A DNA stretch of 34,279 bases from Clostridia bacterium (GTDB lineage Bacteria > Bacillota > Clostridia > Oscillospirales > CAG-272): the NCBI GenBank assembly GCA_017547545.1, contig JAFYPJ010000074.1, forward strand, positions 1 to 34,279, written 5' to 3'. The notes beneath the pieces were generated by a model that was not told the origin of the DNA, made no database searches, and was given only the letters and a program-made list of their open reading frames with translations. Shown here piece by piece: positions 13,011-22,546 of the stretch; positions within the stretch are counted from its first letter, which is position 1, and each line of letters starts with the position of its first letter. A program made the translations under genes and the position numbers.

Positions 13011-14636
13011 ATGGATAAAAATTATAATAATGAACCATTTGAAAACGGTTTTACCAATTCCAACGAGGAAGATACTGCCGATGTAACAGAAGTGTTAAAT
13101 AATTCTTCGGCAGCTTCGCAGGAAGAAACAAAGGTAAAGTCATATGTTGAGATGACCGACCAAAGCAAATGGGATAAGCCGGAAGGACCTATTCACGGCG
13201 GCATAAAAACCACCCATGTTTCGGATGCTTCACAAATGCCCCAGGGAGAAAAATCCACCTATTCATATACCAGAAGTGCAAATCCCGATATCAGCAAGGA
13301 TTCAAACGAGCCTTACAGAAGACCTGCATTTACTCCCGGTGTAAATACCGCATACACAGGTACAAACACGGCATATACAGGCTCAACACCCCAACCCCAA
13401 GGCTCCTATTCCTATACTCCTCCTCAACCCAAAGCCGCAAAAAAGAAAAAACCGAAAACAAAGATAACAGGTACAATGGTTATACTTATGCTTGTGTTCA
13501 GCATGGTATTTTCGGGTATCTGGAGTGCAGTTTTCTTTATAGGCGGTAATGTGATCGAGTCGGTTATAGACGGAGAAGAGGTTGAGATCAAGAACTCCAT
13601 AATCGGTAAAAAAGAATCCAATGATCCCATGAATTCCAAAGAATCCAAGGTAGTTGTAGATCAGGATGCAAAGGGTGTTGCGGCGGCGGTTAATATAGCG
13701 GCAGACTCTGTTGTGGAAATTAAAACAGAGGTAGTAACCACAAGCTTCTTCTACGGTGAATATGTACAGAGCGGTGCGGGAAGCGGTGTTATTATTGATG
13801 CCGATGCAGGTTATATCATAACCTGTGCTCATGTTATAGACGGAGCCTCCAGCGTAACGGTAACTCTTAGAAACGGCAAGGAATATTCCGCAAAGGTTAT
13901 CGGAAGCGATACTCAGACAGATATAGCGGTTATTCAGATAGAAGCGGATAATCTTGTAGCTGCTGCAACCTATGATTCGGATAAATTGGTAGTGGGACAG
14001 ACTGCAATTGCTATCGGTAATCCTCTTGGAACTCTCGGCGGTACCGTTTCCAGCGGTATAGTAAGTGCTCTTGACCGCGAAATAACCATAGACGGTCAGG
14101 AATACAACCTGCTTCAGGTAGATACCTCCATAAATCCCGGTAACTCCGGCGGCGGTCTCTTTGATATTGCAGGTAATCTTATAGGTATAGTAAATGCAAA
14201 GTCCGGCGGTGCAGACGGCGGAACAACAATCGAAGGCCTCGGTTTTGCAATTCCGATAAATCAGGCACTTGAAGTTGCAAATGACCTTGTTGAAAAGGGT
14301 TATGTTGGCGGCAGAGTATATCTTGGTATAAATGTATATGAAATTACAGAAAGCACCACGCAGGTAGATCCTAATATTTACGATTATATCTACGGAACAG
14401 GCGTATACTTTACTGAATATCAACCGGGACAGAACGGCGACTTCCTTTACGGTGATAAGATCATTGCCATAGACGGAAGCGAGGTTTCCACAAGAAACGA
14501 GATCCTTTCCATCTTAAACGATTATTCTGTTGGTGATGAGGTTACGGTTACCGTTTCCAGACTCAACAGCGATATGGGACGCCGCAGAATGGTAGACGTT
14601 AAAGTAACACTTATAGAAAACGTCCCCGAAAAGTAA
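13011..14636 (+). CDS. htrA: HtrA/DegP-like membrane-anchored serine protease with PDZ domain
   Basis: 541 residues. A disordered, Gln/Ser/Pro-rich cytoplasmic N-terminus (1-150, with an internal NTAYTG repeat near 112-124 and a lysine stretch 144-151) precedes one membrane segment at about 154-178. The S1C protease domain follows, with triad H274 (TCAHVIDG), D304 (TDIAVIQ) and S379 (NPGNSGGGLF). A single PDZ domain fills about 430-541. It should act on the outer face of the membrane, degrading or refolding damaged exported proteins. A response regulator and kinase follow, an arrangement that recalls CssRS-controlled htrA genes of Bacillus. A TATAAT box at 12939-12944 is the best promoter guess; its -35 is poor. 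Confidence 0.93.
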   Translation: MDKNYNNEPFENGFTNSNEEDTADVTEVLNNSSAASQEETKVKSYVEMTDQSKWDKPEGPIHGGIKTTHVSDASQMPQGEKSTYSYTRSANPDISKDSNEPYRRPAFTPGVNTAYTGTNTAYTGSTPQPQGSYSYTPPQPKAAKKKKPKTKITGTMVILMLVFSMVFSGIWSAVFFIGGNVIESVIDGEEVEIKNSIIGKKESNDPMNSKESKVVVDQDAKGVAAAVNIAADSVVEIKTEVVTTSFFYGEYVQSGAGSGVIIDADAGYIITCAHVIDGASSVTVTLRNGKEYSAKVIGSDTQTDIAVIQIEADNLVAAATYDSDKLVVGQTAIAIGNPLGTLGGTVSSGIVSALDREITIDGQEYNLLQVDTSINPGNSGGGLFDIAGNLIGIVNAKSGGADGGTTIEGLGFAIPINQALEVANDLVEKGYVGGRVYLGINVYEITESTTQVDPNIYDYIYGTGVYFTEYQPGQNGDFLYGDKIIAIDGSEVSTRNEILSILNDYSVGDEVTVTVSRLNSDMGRRRMVDVKVTLIENVPEK

Positions 14637-14643
14637 ATTTTAT

Positions 14644-14670
14644 AGGGCGGCGTAATGCCGCCCTTGATTT
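14644..14670 (+). terminator. Terminator after the HtrA gene
   Basis: AGGGCGGC (14644-14651), loop GTAAT and GCCGCCCT (14657-14664), followed by TGATTTTG. The T-run is interrupted, so some read-through into the two-component genes is likely. Confidence 0.65.
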
Positions 14671-14694
14671 TGTAAGGAGCTATCAAGAAAATAT

Positions 14695-15363
14695 ATGTAC
14701 AATATTCTGATTTGTGACGATGAAATAATGATAAGAAAGCTCATACGCAAGTATGCTGAATTTGAAGGTCACAGTGTAACCGAGGCGGCAAACGGTATGG
14801 AAGCGGTAATGCTTTGCAGAAACAATGAGTATGATATTATAATTATGGATATCATGATGCCTGAATTAGACGGTTTTTCTGCCTGCCGTGAGATACGCAA
14901 GGATTCATTTGTTCCCATAATAATGCTTTCTGCCCGCGGTGAGGAATACGATAAGATAAACGGCTTTGAATTGGGTGTTGACGATTATGTGGTAAAGCCC
15001 TTTTCTCCAAAGGAGCTTATGCTGAGAATAGATGCGATAATGCGCAGAACGGTTAAAAACACCAATGTTAACGAAGTAATTACCATAGATTCTCTTGTGG
15101 CAGACATCACGGCAAGAACCGTTACAATAGACGGAGTGCGCATAGAAATGTCTCCCAAGGAATACGATCTTTTCTTTTACATGATAGCCAACAGGAATAT
15201 TGCCCTTACCCGCGAAAAGCTTATCACCGATGTATGGGGCTATGATTTTTACGGTGATGACAGAACTCTTGATACGCACATAAAGCTGCTTCGCCGTTCT
15301 CTTGGCGAATACAGCAAGCATATAGTTACATTAAGAGGGGTAGGTTACCGTTTTGAAGCATAA
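14695..15363 (+). CDS. OmpR-family response regulator
   Basis: 222 residues. The receiver domain is at about 1-118, with acidic DDE near residues 8-10, the phospho-acceptor aspartate in IIIMDIMMPELDG near residue 52, and lysine in VVKPFSP near 101. A winged-helix DNA-binding domain follows (SPKEYDLFFYMIANRN, then DDRTLDTHIKLLRRSLG and LRGVGYRFEA). The best SD-like sequence, AAGGAG at 14674-14679, is 15 bases from the ATG, which is long. Its 3' end overlaps the histidine kinase gene by 11 bases. It is probably a regulator of envelope functions, including the upstream HtrA gene; that is inference. Confidence 0.95.
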   Translation: MYNILICDDEIMIRKLIRKYAEFEGHSVTEAANGMEAVMLCRNNEYDIIIMDIMMPELDGFSACREIRKDSFVPIIMLSARGEEYDKINGFELGVDDYVVKPFSPKELMLRIDAIMRRTVKNTNVNEVITIDSLVADITARTVTIDGVRIEMSPKEYDLFFYMIANRNIALTREKLITDVWGYDFYGDDRTLDTHIKLLRRSLGEYSKHIVTLRGVGYRFEA

Positions 15364-16864
15364 ATCTCCGAATAATAAGGGACTCAGCATAAAATGGAAG
15401 GTATTTTTATATCTTCTCATTTTTGCGTTATTGATAGCATTGGTTCTTTGGCTTTGCCAGGTTGTTTTTCTTGACAGGATATACAAATCGGTAAAAATAA
15501 AAGAAATTAAGGACGATGCGGAAAAAATAGTAAGGAATATCAATGCAGAGAATACGGGAGAAACGGTGGAAAAGGTGGGCTCTTCCCACAACAGCTGTAT
15601 AAGTGTTCTTGTTATGAGCGAAAGAGGCTTTGTTCCCAAATACTATTATCACAGCTTTAACAGCTGTGTTGTACACAATATTTCCGCAATGAATTTGGAG
15701 CAGCTGTATAACAGCGCACTTTTAAACGGCGGAACAAACATTCAGCGGTTTCTTTTTGATCCTCAAACCCGCAGATATATCGGGGTTGAAGGCGATCTTT
15801 TTGAAAAAAGCGAGCTTTCGGAAAGTGAAAAGCTGCCTGAAAATATAATTTACTCGGTTACGGCAAAAAGCAGCGAGGGGCAAGAAATATTTATACTTAT
15901 CAACAGTGAGATATCCCCCTTGGATGCTACTGTAAATACCATAAACAAGATACTCATTTTTGTAACCTTTCTTCTTGTTTTTCTTTCGATGATACTTGCA
16001 CTTCTTATCTCACACAGGGTAACAAAGCCTATAAGAAGCCTTACAAATAAAGCATCAGAGCTGGCAAAGGGAAATTACGGTGTGGCATTTGAAGAAAAGG
16101 GGTATTCTGAAATATCACAGCTTGCCGACACCTTGAACTATGCAAAAACCGAGCTTTCGCGGGTGGATACCCTCCGCCGTGAGCTTATTGCAAATATATC
16201 CCACGATCTTCGCACTCCCCTTACCATGATCGGAGGCTACAGCGAGGTAATGAGGGATATTCCGGGAGAAAACACTCCGGAAAATATACAGGTTATAATT
16301 GACGAAACTAAGCGTCTTTCTTCTTTGGTAAATGATGTGCTTGATATTTCAAAGCTTGAATCGGGAAATATTGAATTGGCTGCAATGCCCTTCAATATTA
16401 CAAAAAGTACCGAAAAAATTCTTTGGAGATTTGCAAAGCTTTGCGAAAAGGACGGCTATAACATTGAATTTTTCTATGACAGAGAAGCTTATGTTTTTGC
16501 TGATGAAACAAGGATAACTCAGGTTATATATAATCTTGTGGGTAATGCCATAACCCACACCGGAGAAAGCAAACGGATAATAGTTCGGCAAAAAACAGAT
16601 AAGGCAAAGGTGCGCATAGAGGTTGAAGATTTCGGTCAAGGAATTGAACCCGAAAAGCTTCCGGATATATGGGAAAGATATTATAAGCTTGAGGGTGAAC
16701 ACAGGCGCGCGGCAATAGGAACCGGTCTTGGCTTGTCTATTGTAAGAAACATTATGGAACAAAGCGGCGGTGGCTACGGAGTATCCAGCACTGTTGGCAA
16801 GGGTAGCGTTTTCTTTATAGAAATGCCCCTTTATCTGAACGGAGATAACAAAGATGAACAATAG
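15353..16864 (+). CDS. Membrane sensor histidine kinase
   Basis: 503 residues from a TTG start inside the end of the response regulator gene. TM1 is at about 15-38 and an extracytoplasmic sensor region at about 40-200, which holds cysteines in NSCIS and NSCVV that could form a disulfide. TM2 is at about 203-225, then HAMP (RVTKPIRSL...). The HisKA box LIANISHDLRTPL follows near residues 275-287, then the ATPase domain with the N box (ITQVIYNLVGNAITH), G1 (VEDFGQGI), F-like ERYYK and G2 (GTGLGLSIV). No PAS domain. The signal is unknown; the HtrA neighbour suggests misfolded envelope proteins or wall stress. Confidence 0.93.
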   Translation: MKHKSPNNKGLSIKWKVFLYLLIFALLIALVLWLCQVVFLDRIYKSVKIKEIKDDAEKIVRNINAENTGETVEKVGSSHNSCISVLVMSERGFVPKYYYHSFNSCVVHNISAMNLEQLYNSALLNGGTNIQRFLFDPQTRRYIGVEGDLFEKSELSESEKLPENIIYSVTAKSSEGQEIFILINSEISPLDATVNTINKILIFVTFLLVFLSMILALLISHRVTKPIRSLTNKASELAKGNYGVAFEEKGYSEISQLADTLNYAKTELSRVDTLRRELIANISHDLRTPLTMIGGYSEVMRDIPGENTPENIQVIIDETKRLSSLVNDVLDISKLESGNIELAAMPFNITKSTEKILWRFAKLCEKDGYNIEFFYDREAYVFADETRITQVIYNLVGNAITHTGESKRIIVRQKTDKAKVRIEVEDFGQGIEPEKLPDIWERYYKLEGEHRRAAIGTGLGLSIVRNIMEQSGGGYGVSSTVGKGSVFFIEMPLYLNGDNKDEQ

Positions 16865-17633
16865 CTTTATCAAAGAAAATAAAAACGGCGTGGTATATTT
16901 CAGATGCACTGAAATTTCCACGCCAAACGGCTTTTCTACAAGATTGGGCGGTGCTTCGGTGCAGCCCCACCTTAAAAGTATGAATCTTGGTAAAAACTTA
17001 GGCGATGATCCTGTGTTGGTTGAAGAAAATTACAGGAGAATGGGGCAGGCAATAGGATTCAATGAAAAAAATATAGTTTTTACCAATCAGATACATTCAA
17101 ATACCGTAAAATATGTTGTAGAAAAGGACATAGGAAAAACCTATGACTGCGACGGATTTGTTACCGATAAAAAGGATGTGGTTTTAGCGGTTCGTACCGC
17201 AGACTGCGTGCCTATACTCCTTTATACAAAAGGGGTGGTGGGTGCAGTTCATGCCGGTTGGCGTGGAACTGCAGCCTCCATACAGGCAAATGCAGTAAAA
17301 GAAATGGTGAAATTGGGTGCAAAGCCGCAGGAAATAAAGGTTGCAATAGGTGCATGTATTCATAAATGCTGTTATGAGGTCGGCACTGACTTTTGTGATA
17401 CTCTTTATGAGCTTTTAGGCAGGGAATTTGCTTCCCGCCATATAGAAAAAAGAGGAGCTTCTGTATACTGCGATCTTGTTTCTTTGAACCGCGAAATGCT
17501 TGTTATGGCAGGGGTAAAAGAGGAAAATATCTTCTGCAGTGATGACTGTACCTGCTGTAACAGCGATTTATATTTTTCTCACAGAGCCTCAAAGGGTAAA
17601 AGAGGTGTAATGTCGGCATTTATTTCTCTGTAA
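16854..17633 (+). CDS. pgeF: PgeF/YfiH-family protein (multicopper polyphenol oxidase/purine nucleoside phosphorylase family)
   Basis: 259 residues, the family length. Conserved features are FTNQIHSNTV near residue 80, VRTADCVPILL near 117-127 with the cysteine, and AVHAGWRGT near 137-145 with the second histidine. GACIHKCCYEVG and the C-terminal DDCTCCNSDLYFSHR complete the family pattern. Members act as zinc-dependent purine nucleoside phosphorylase/adenosine deaminase-type enzymes, or in E. coli clear misincorporated L-serine from peptidoglycan precursors. It overlaps the kinase gene by 11 bases and is therefore the last gene of that operon, which fits an envelope-related role. Confidence 0.9.
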   Translation: MNNSFIKENKNGVVYFRCTEISTPNGFSTRLGGASVQPHLKSMNLGKNLGDDPVLVEENYRRMGQAIGFNEKNIVFTNQIHSNTVKYVVEKDIGKTYDCDGFVTDKKDVVLAVRTADCVPILLYTKGVVGAVHAGWRGTAASIQANAVKEMVKLGAKPQEIKVAIGACIHKCCYEVGTDFCDTLYELLGREFASRHIEKRGASVYCDLVSLNREMLVMAGVKEENIFCSDDCTCCNSDLYFSHRASKGKRGVMSAFISL

Positions 17634-17740
17634 TTCATAAAATATACACATTGATATACTATAATATAAGGTACGAATTTTATTTTGACTCTCGAAACTA
17701 AAGAAAGGAACAATCCGTTTTCGGAATTGTATTAAAGAAG

Positions 17741-18745
17741 ATGATCAAGGTTGAGAATCTGGTGAAGAAATACGGCACAAAGGTGGCAGTAAACGATATT
17801 TCCTTTACCGTGGGAGACCGCGAAATAGTAGGCTTCCTCGGCCCGAACGGCGCGGGTAAATCCACCACCATGAATATATTAACGGGATATCTTTCATCTA
17901 CCTCAGGCAAGGTTGAGATAGACGGTCAGGATATTCTTGAAAACAGCAACAAGGCAAAAAGCTCAATAGGCTATCTGCCCGAAATACCGCCCCTTTATAT
18001 GGATATGACGGTTAAGGAATACCTTAATTTTGTATACGAATTAAAGGGATGCAAGTTGAACCGCAAAAAGCATATTCAGGAAATATTGAATGTGGTTAAG
18101 ATAGAGGATGTTTATAACCGTCTTATAAGAAATCTTTCAAGAGGATACCGTCAGCGTGTGGGTATTGCCCAGGCACTTATAGGAAATCCCAAGGTGATCA
18201 TTCTTGACGAGCCCACCATAGGTCTTGATCCCAAGCAGATAGTTGAGGTAAGAAACCTTATAAGAACCCTTGGCCGTGATCATTCCGTGATATTAAGTAC
18301 CCATATTCTTTCAGAGGTACAGGCGGTTTGTGACAGGATAGTTATAGTAAACAAGGGCAGAGTTGTAGCAGACAAGCCTACCGATGAAATTTCCGAAAGC
18401 TATACGGGAAAACGCCGCCTTGAAGCAAAAATATGCGGCAATCCCAAGGAGGTACTCAATGCTCTGAGAAGCTTGCAGGGAGTTACGAAGGCAGAAGCGC
18501 TTTCACAGCATGAGCTTGATGCCACCACATTCATTATAGAAAGTGAGCCCGGCATTGATATAAGAAAACCCCTGTTTAATCTTCTTGCTTCAAAGAATAT
18601 GCCCCTTGTAGGTTTAAAGGAGCTCGGCATGAATCTTGAAGATATCTTTATTTCATTAACCAACGATCCCACAAAGGCCCCCGCCAGAAAAGGCTCTGTT
18701 GTAAAAAGAGCTTCGGCCGGTAATAACCAGAGAAAGGAGAAATAA
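17741..18745 (+). CDS. ABC transporter ATP-binding protein (gliding-type, GldA-like)
   Basis: 334 residues. Walker A GPNGAGKST is near 34-42, the Q-loop-like GYLPEIPPLY near 80, the signature LSRGYRQRVGIAQAL near 131-145, Walker B VIILDEPTIGLDP near 152-164, and the switch histidine in LSTHIL. The C-terminal part carries the extra domain usual for this subfamily and ends in a basic tail. The next gene is the permease, starting two bases later, followed by GldG-like and DUF4340 proteins, so it energises that transporter. The 107-base gap upstream contains TATAAT at 17660-17665 with a weak -35; only AAAGAAG serves as SD, preceded by a small hairpin around 17709-17731. Confidence 0.93.
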   Translation: MIKVENLVKKYGTKVAVNDISFTVGDREIVGFLGPNGAGKSTTMNILTGYLSSTSGKVEIDGQDILENSNKAKSSIGYLPEIPPLYMDMTVKEYLNFVYELKGCKLNRKKHIQEILNVVKIEDVYNRLIRNLSRGYRQRVGIAQALIGNPKVIILDEPTIGLDPKQIVEVRNLIRTLGRDHSVILSTHILSEVQAVCDRIVIVNKGRVVADKPTDEISESYTGKRRLEAKICGNPKEVLNALRSLQGVTKAEALSQHELDATTFIIESEPGIDIRKPLFNLLASKNMPLVGLKELGMNLEDIFISLTNDPTKAPARKGSVVKRASAGNNQRKEK

Positions 18746-18747
18746 CC

Positions 18748-19464
18748 GTGGCAGCTATTTATAAAAGAGAGTTACGCGCATATTTTACTACAGGTATAGG
18801 ATATGTTTTCTGCGCTGTATTTCTTGCAATAACAGGTTTCAGCTTTTCCATGTTTACCATGCAATATGCGGTGGGCGGAGAAAAAATGGATCTTCCCATG
18901 TACTTTTTGATAGTTATTCTGGCAATGGTGGTTCTTCTTCCTCTTTTGACCATGAAGTCCTTTGCCGAGGATAAGAAGCTCAAAACCGAACAGCTTATTT
19001 TAACCTCACCCGTTTCCCTTATGTCTATGGTGAGCGCAAAGTTTTTTGCGGCATATACGGTTTTTGCGGGTACTCTTATCGTAAGCAGTTCATATTTTCT
19101 TGTGCTTTCATTATACGGTGAGCCCACCTATTCCATAATTTTCGGATATCTTATAGGTATTCTTCTTTTGGGTGCAGCTTTTTGCGCGGTTGGTATTTTT
19201 ATATCCTCCCTTACCGAAAATCAGCTTATTGCTGCTGTGGGAACAATTGCCGTTCTTATGATAATGATTGCTTCAAGCATGCTTAATAATTTTATCGATT
19301 CCGCAGTTGTTCGTACGGTGCTTAGCTGGATATCGGTATATTCAAGATTTTCCAACTTTACTTACGGTCTTTTCGATTTCTCTGCACTTTTATATTATAT
19401 TTCAATCTGCTTTGCTTTTCTTTTCCTCACGGTACGCGTGTATGAAAAGCGCAGATGGGAATGA
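18748..19464 (+). CDS. ABC transporter permease (GldF-like)
   Basis: 238 residues from GTG at 18748, with AAAGGAG eight bases before it. Six hydrophobic segments are visible, near 15-35, 50-72, 100-125, 135-155, 160-185 and 210-230. The cytoplasmic loop TMKSFAEDKKLKTEQLILTSPVSL near 70-95 is the conserved coupling region of this ABC-2 subfamily, and the opening YKRELRAYFTTGIGYVF is typical. It lies between the ATPase and the GldG-like gene. In Bacteroidetes the related GldAFG supports gliding; in Firmicutes the substrate is unknown. Confidence 0.9.
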   Translation: MAAIYKRELRAYFTTGIGYVFCAVFLAITGFSFSMFTMQYAVGGEKMDLPMYFLIVILAMVVLLPLLTMKSFAEDKKLKTEQLILTSPVSLMSMVSAKFFAAYTVFAGTLIVSSSYFLVLSLYGEPTYSIIFGYLIGILLLGAAFCAVGIFISSLTENQLIAAVGTIAVLMIMIASSMLNNFIDSAVVRTVLSWISVYSRFSNFTYGLFDFSALLYYISICFAFLFLTVRVYEKRRWE

Positions 19465-19481
19465 GAAGGGGGTTGTATATT

Positions 19482-20945
19482 ATGATGAATAACAAAAAAC
19501 TCAAATACGGCTCCTTTGCCGTGGCATTTACCGTTATGGTTCTTGCAGTTCTCATTCTTGTTAACTTTGTTTTTGCCGCAATTGCGCAGAACAAGTCTCT
19601 TTATGTGGATATGACTAAGGAACAGCTTTATTCTGTATCCAAGGAAGCTGATGCTATATATTCCACCTTGGGTGAAAAGGAAATTGAAATAATATTTTTC
19701 ACCGAATTTGATAAAATGCTCAACAATAAAACCCAGAAGCTTGTATATGAATATGCAAACAAGCTTTCCGAAAAGTATGATTTTATAAGCGTTGATTATA
19801 TTGATGTTATAGAAAATCCTACCGAGCTTGAAAACCGTCTTCCCGGTGTTTCAAAGGTTTCATTTACCGATGTTGCCATAACAAACGGTCAGGATTTCAG
19901 AAAGTATTCCGTAGAAAAGTTTTTCACAATAGATTCCGAAACGGGCGGTGTGTTTGCTTTCAACGGTGAATACAGATTTGCCACTGCATTTATGCAGTTG
20001 ACATACGAAAGCATGCTTGCCTGCTTTACCGTAGGACACGGTGAAACAACTTCATCCTCTTATATGATGACTCTTTTCAAGGATGCAGGCTTTGATGTAA
20101 AGGAAATAGATCTTATGAAGGAGGATATTCCCGAAGAGGCAAGAGTGCTTATAGTTAACGATCCCGTAAGCGATTTTGCAGGGGATAAGGATGAGGTCAA
20201 TGAAATTGAAAAGGTGCGCAAATTTTTAAGTCAGCGTGCAGTTTTGGGAAATCTTATGGTATTCTCTTCAGCGGAAAATTCACTTAATCTTACAAACTTA
20301 AATGAGCTTTTGTGGGATTGGGGTGTTCGCTTTACTCCTGCTTATGTTGAGGATAAGGAAAACACTATCTCCTCCGATTATCAATCTGTAATTGCAAGAT
20401 ATCCCGCAGAGGATGAAGGTGCAGGTGCAGGATTTACAAAGAAGTTCCGTGAAATGGAAAATCCCCCTAAAACCATTGCTAAAAATGTTACCCCCATAGA
20501 AATCAGATGGGAAGAAACTCATGATTTTATCACCGTTTCAAGTGTTCTTAAAACTCATGATACCGCTATTGCATATTCAACCGAAAGCGGTGATGAGGTA
20601 GATAAGGGCGAAATGAATATCATGACGGTATCCACCAAGATGACCTTGGGTGATAACTATGAAAAGTATTATAACTATGTTCTTTGCGCAGGAACCTCCA
20701 GCTTTGTTGATGAAACCTATCTTAACGGTAATGTATACGGTAATACGGATATCATCTATGAGGTAATGCGTGCCTTCGGTAAGGAAATGGTTCCCGTTGA
20801 CCTTGATTTTAAGGTATTTGACAATGAATCTCTTGATGTAACCTTAAAGCAGGCAAACGGCTGGAGCGTTACTCTTACCTGTGGTATTCCCGTAATTATT
20901 CTTGCCCTTGGTCTTGTTATGTGGGCAAAGAGGAGACATTTATGA
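19482..20945 (+). CDS. GldG-like ABC transporter auxiliary protein
   Basis: 487 residues from the ATG at 19482 (a second ATG follows at once), with AAGGGGG nine bases before it; an upstream in-frame ATG overlapping the permease end has no SD. A membrane helix lies at about residues 11-34, then a large extracytoplasmic region starting with the family pattern of LTKEQLYSLS type (here MTKEQLYSVSKEADAIYSTL), and a second helix near the C-terminus (about 464-482) before RRHL. The ABC-type uncharacterised domain occupies about 40-290, including FTVGHGE. It probably forms the outer part of the transporter with the DUF4340 protein. The stop overlaps the next start (ATGA). Confidence 0.87.
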   Translation: MMNNKKLKYGSFAVAFTVMVLAVLILVNFVFAAIAQNKSLYVDMTKEQLYSVSKEADAIYSTLGEKEIEIIFFTEFDKMLNNKTQKLVYEYANKLSEKYDFISVDYIDVIENPTELENRLPGVSKVSFTDVAITNGQDFRKYSVEKFFTIDSETGGVFAFNGEYRFATAFMQLTYESMLACFTVGHGETTSSSYMMTLFKDAGFDVKEIDLMKEDIPEEARVLIVNDPVSDFAGDKDEVNEIEKVRKFLSQRAVLGNLMVFSSAENSLNLTNLNELLWDWGVRFTPAYVEDKENTISSDYQSVIARYPAEDEGAGAGFTKKFREMENPPKTIAKNVTPIEIRWEETHDFITVSSVLKTHDTAIAYSTESGDEVDKGEMNIMTVSTKMTLGDNYEKYYNYVLCAGTSSFVDETYLNGNVYGNTDIIYEVMRAFGKEMVPVDLDFKVFDNESLDVTLKQANGWSVTLTCGIPVIILALGLVMWAKRRHL

Positions 20946-22546
20946 TAAAAAAACAAAAGGCTCTTATTATAACATGTGCCGTTGTTATTGCGGCACTTGC
21001 CGTGGCATATTTTATTTGGGTACACCCCCTGCTCAATAAAATGGTTGAAATAATCCTTGAACCTACTATCGGGGAGGAGTGTTACAACATCGGCTCTGAT
21101 TATATAAGAGTTGAAGAGGATAAAAACGGCAAGCAGGTGTGGACAAATCTTTATACGGGTAAGGAGTGTGTTGCTCCCGACGGGGCAAGTGAGTCTTCCT
21201 TTAGCCACCTTATGTTCCCCACTATAGAGCTTGAAAATATTTATGATCTTACCGTTCATAATCAGTACGGTGAATTTTCCATGTATTATTACAATTCTTC
21301 AAATCCGGAAGAATCCACCGTTTATATGAGAGGATATGAAGAAACACCTATTATAAGCGACTATTCATATCTTATGGTTGCGGCACGCCATCCCGTTGTT
21401 TATTCAAGAATGACAGAGGATCTTTCCAATCTCAAGGATTACGGTCTTGATGAAGAAAGTGTAAGCGCGTGGTATGAGATAACCGAGGTTGGCGGAAGAA
21501 AGTATAAGGTTCTTATAGGCAACCTTGCACCTACCGGTGACAGATATTATGTAATGGTAGAGGGACAGAAGGCAATATATATTGCGGATACCGAAATAAA
21601 TTATCTTCTTCGTTCCAAGGAGTCCTATGTTCTTCCTGTTCTTTCCATGCCTACAGATGAAAACGAATATTACAAAACCGAGCGTTTTACTTTGAAAAAG
21701 GACGGAGAAATATTTGTTGATATTGACTTTCTTACCGAAAGTGAAAGGGCACAGCTTGGAACAAGCAGCTATTATAAAATGCAAGAGCCGGGTGATTACC
21801 CCGTAAACTCCACCAACTATGATGATATCCTTAAAAAGTTTACCGGTTTTCAGGGAACGCAAACCGTTGCCTTTGGCAGTACCGAGGATGTTATGGACAA
21901 GGCAATTCTTGAAGAATACGGTTTAAATGATCCCAAATATTGTATTTATTATAATTATGCCGGTATAGATAACGATATCTATGTAAGTGATCTTATAACC
22001 AATGAGGAAACCGGCGAAAGCTGTTACTATGCATATTCGCTTTTCTTCAATATAGTTGCCAAGGTTGATCCCTCAACTGTTGACTTTGTTAACTGGGATT
22101 TCCTTAAATTTGTAGACCGTCCCGTTCTTGCCCATACCAACATCAACAGTATTGCTTCTATTTCTGTTTCGGGAAGCGGTGTGGATGAAACCTTTGAGCT
22201 TAACGGTACAGACGATAATTTAAGTGTTCTCTGCAAGAGTACCGGCAAGGCATATTCGGGTGATGGAACTATGAATTTCCGTCTTTTCTACAAAAAGATG
22301 CTTGAAATTGCCCTTCAGGATTATTCCCAAAATAAAACTGCCGATAATATGATAATGACTCTTACCGTAACCACAAAGGCGGGAGAGAAAAAGGAATATG
22401 TATTCTATGCCGAAAGTGCAGGACATTGCTACTATACCGTTAACGGTGACGGAGAATTTTATGTCCTTCGTGACCGTGTGGAAAGAATACTTGCAGATGC
22501 GGTTGTTCTGGCATCGGGAGGAGAGATAGACAGTGAAGCAACCTGA
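20942..22546 (+). CDS. DUF4340 domain protein, membrane-anchored
   Basis: 534 residues from the ATG at 20942, with GAGGAG five bases upstream and an ATGA overlap with the GldG-like gene. One N-terminal membrane helix (about 6-26) is followed by a long extracytoplasmic region with repeated beta-rich modules. VSAWYEITEVGGRKYKVLIG near residues 178-197 is the DUF4340 signature (Y.v.iG.......YYV), and YVLRDRV closes a second copy near 520. Proteins of this family commonly follow GldFG-type genes. The function is unknown; a substrate-capture or scaffold role for the transporter is inference. Its end overlaps the PpiC lipoprotein gene. Confidence 0.85.
   Translation: MIKKQKALIITCAVVIAALAVAYFIWVHPLLNKMVEIILEPTIGEECYNIGSDYIRVEEDKNGKQVWTNLYTGKECVAPDGASESSFSHLMFPTIELENIYDLTVHNQYGEFSMYYYNSSNPEESTVYMRGYEETPIISDYSYLMVAARHPVVYSRMTEDLSNLKDYGLDEESVSAWYEITEVGGRKYKVLIGNLAPTGDRYYVMVEGQKAIYIADTEINYLLRSKESYVLPVLSMPTDENEYYKTERFTLKKDGEIFVDIDFLTESERAQLGTSSYYKMQEPGDYPVNSTNYDDILKKFTGFQGTQTVAFGSTEDVMDKAILEEYGLNDPKYCIYYNYAGIDNDIYVSDLITNEETGESCYYAYSLFFNIVAKVDPSTVDFVNWDFLKFVDRPVLAHTNINSIASISVSGSGVDETFELNGTDDNLSVLCKSTGKAYSGDGTMNFRLFYKKMLEIALQDYSQNKTADNMIMTLTVTTKAGEKKEYVFYAESAGHCYYTVNGDGEFYVLRDRVERILADAVVLASGGEIDSEAT

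Noticed and set aside
13383-14423. Long open frame on the minus strand opposite the HtrA gene
   Set aside because: It is antisense to a gene with an intact catalytic triad, is full of Cys/Tyr/Ile in a pattern typical of shadow frames, and has no ribosome binding site.
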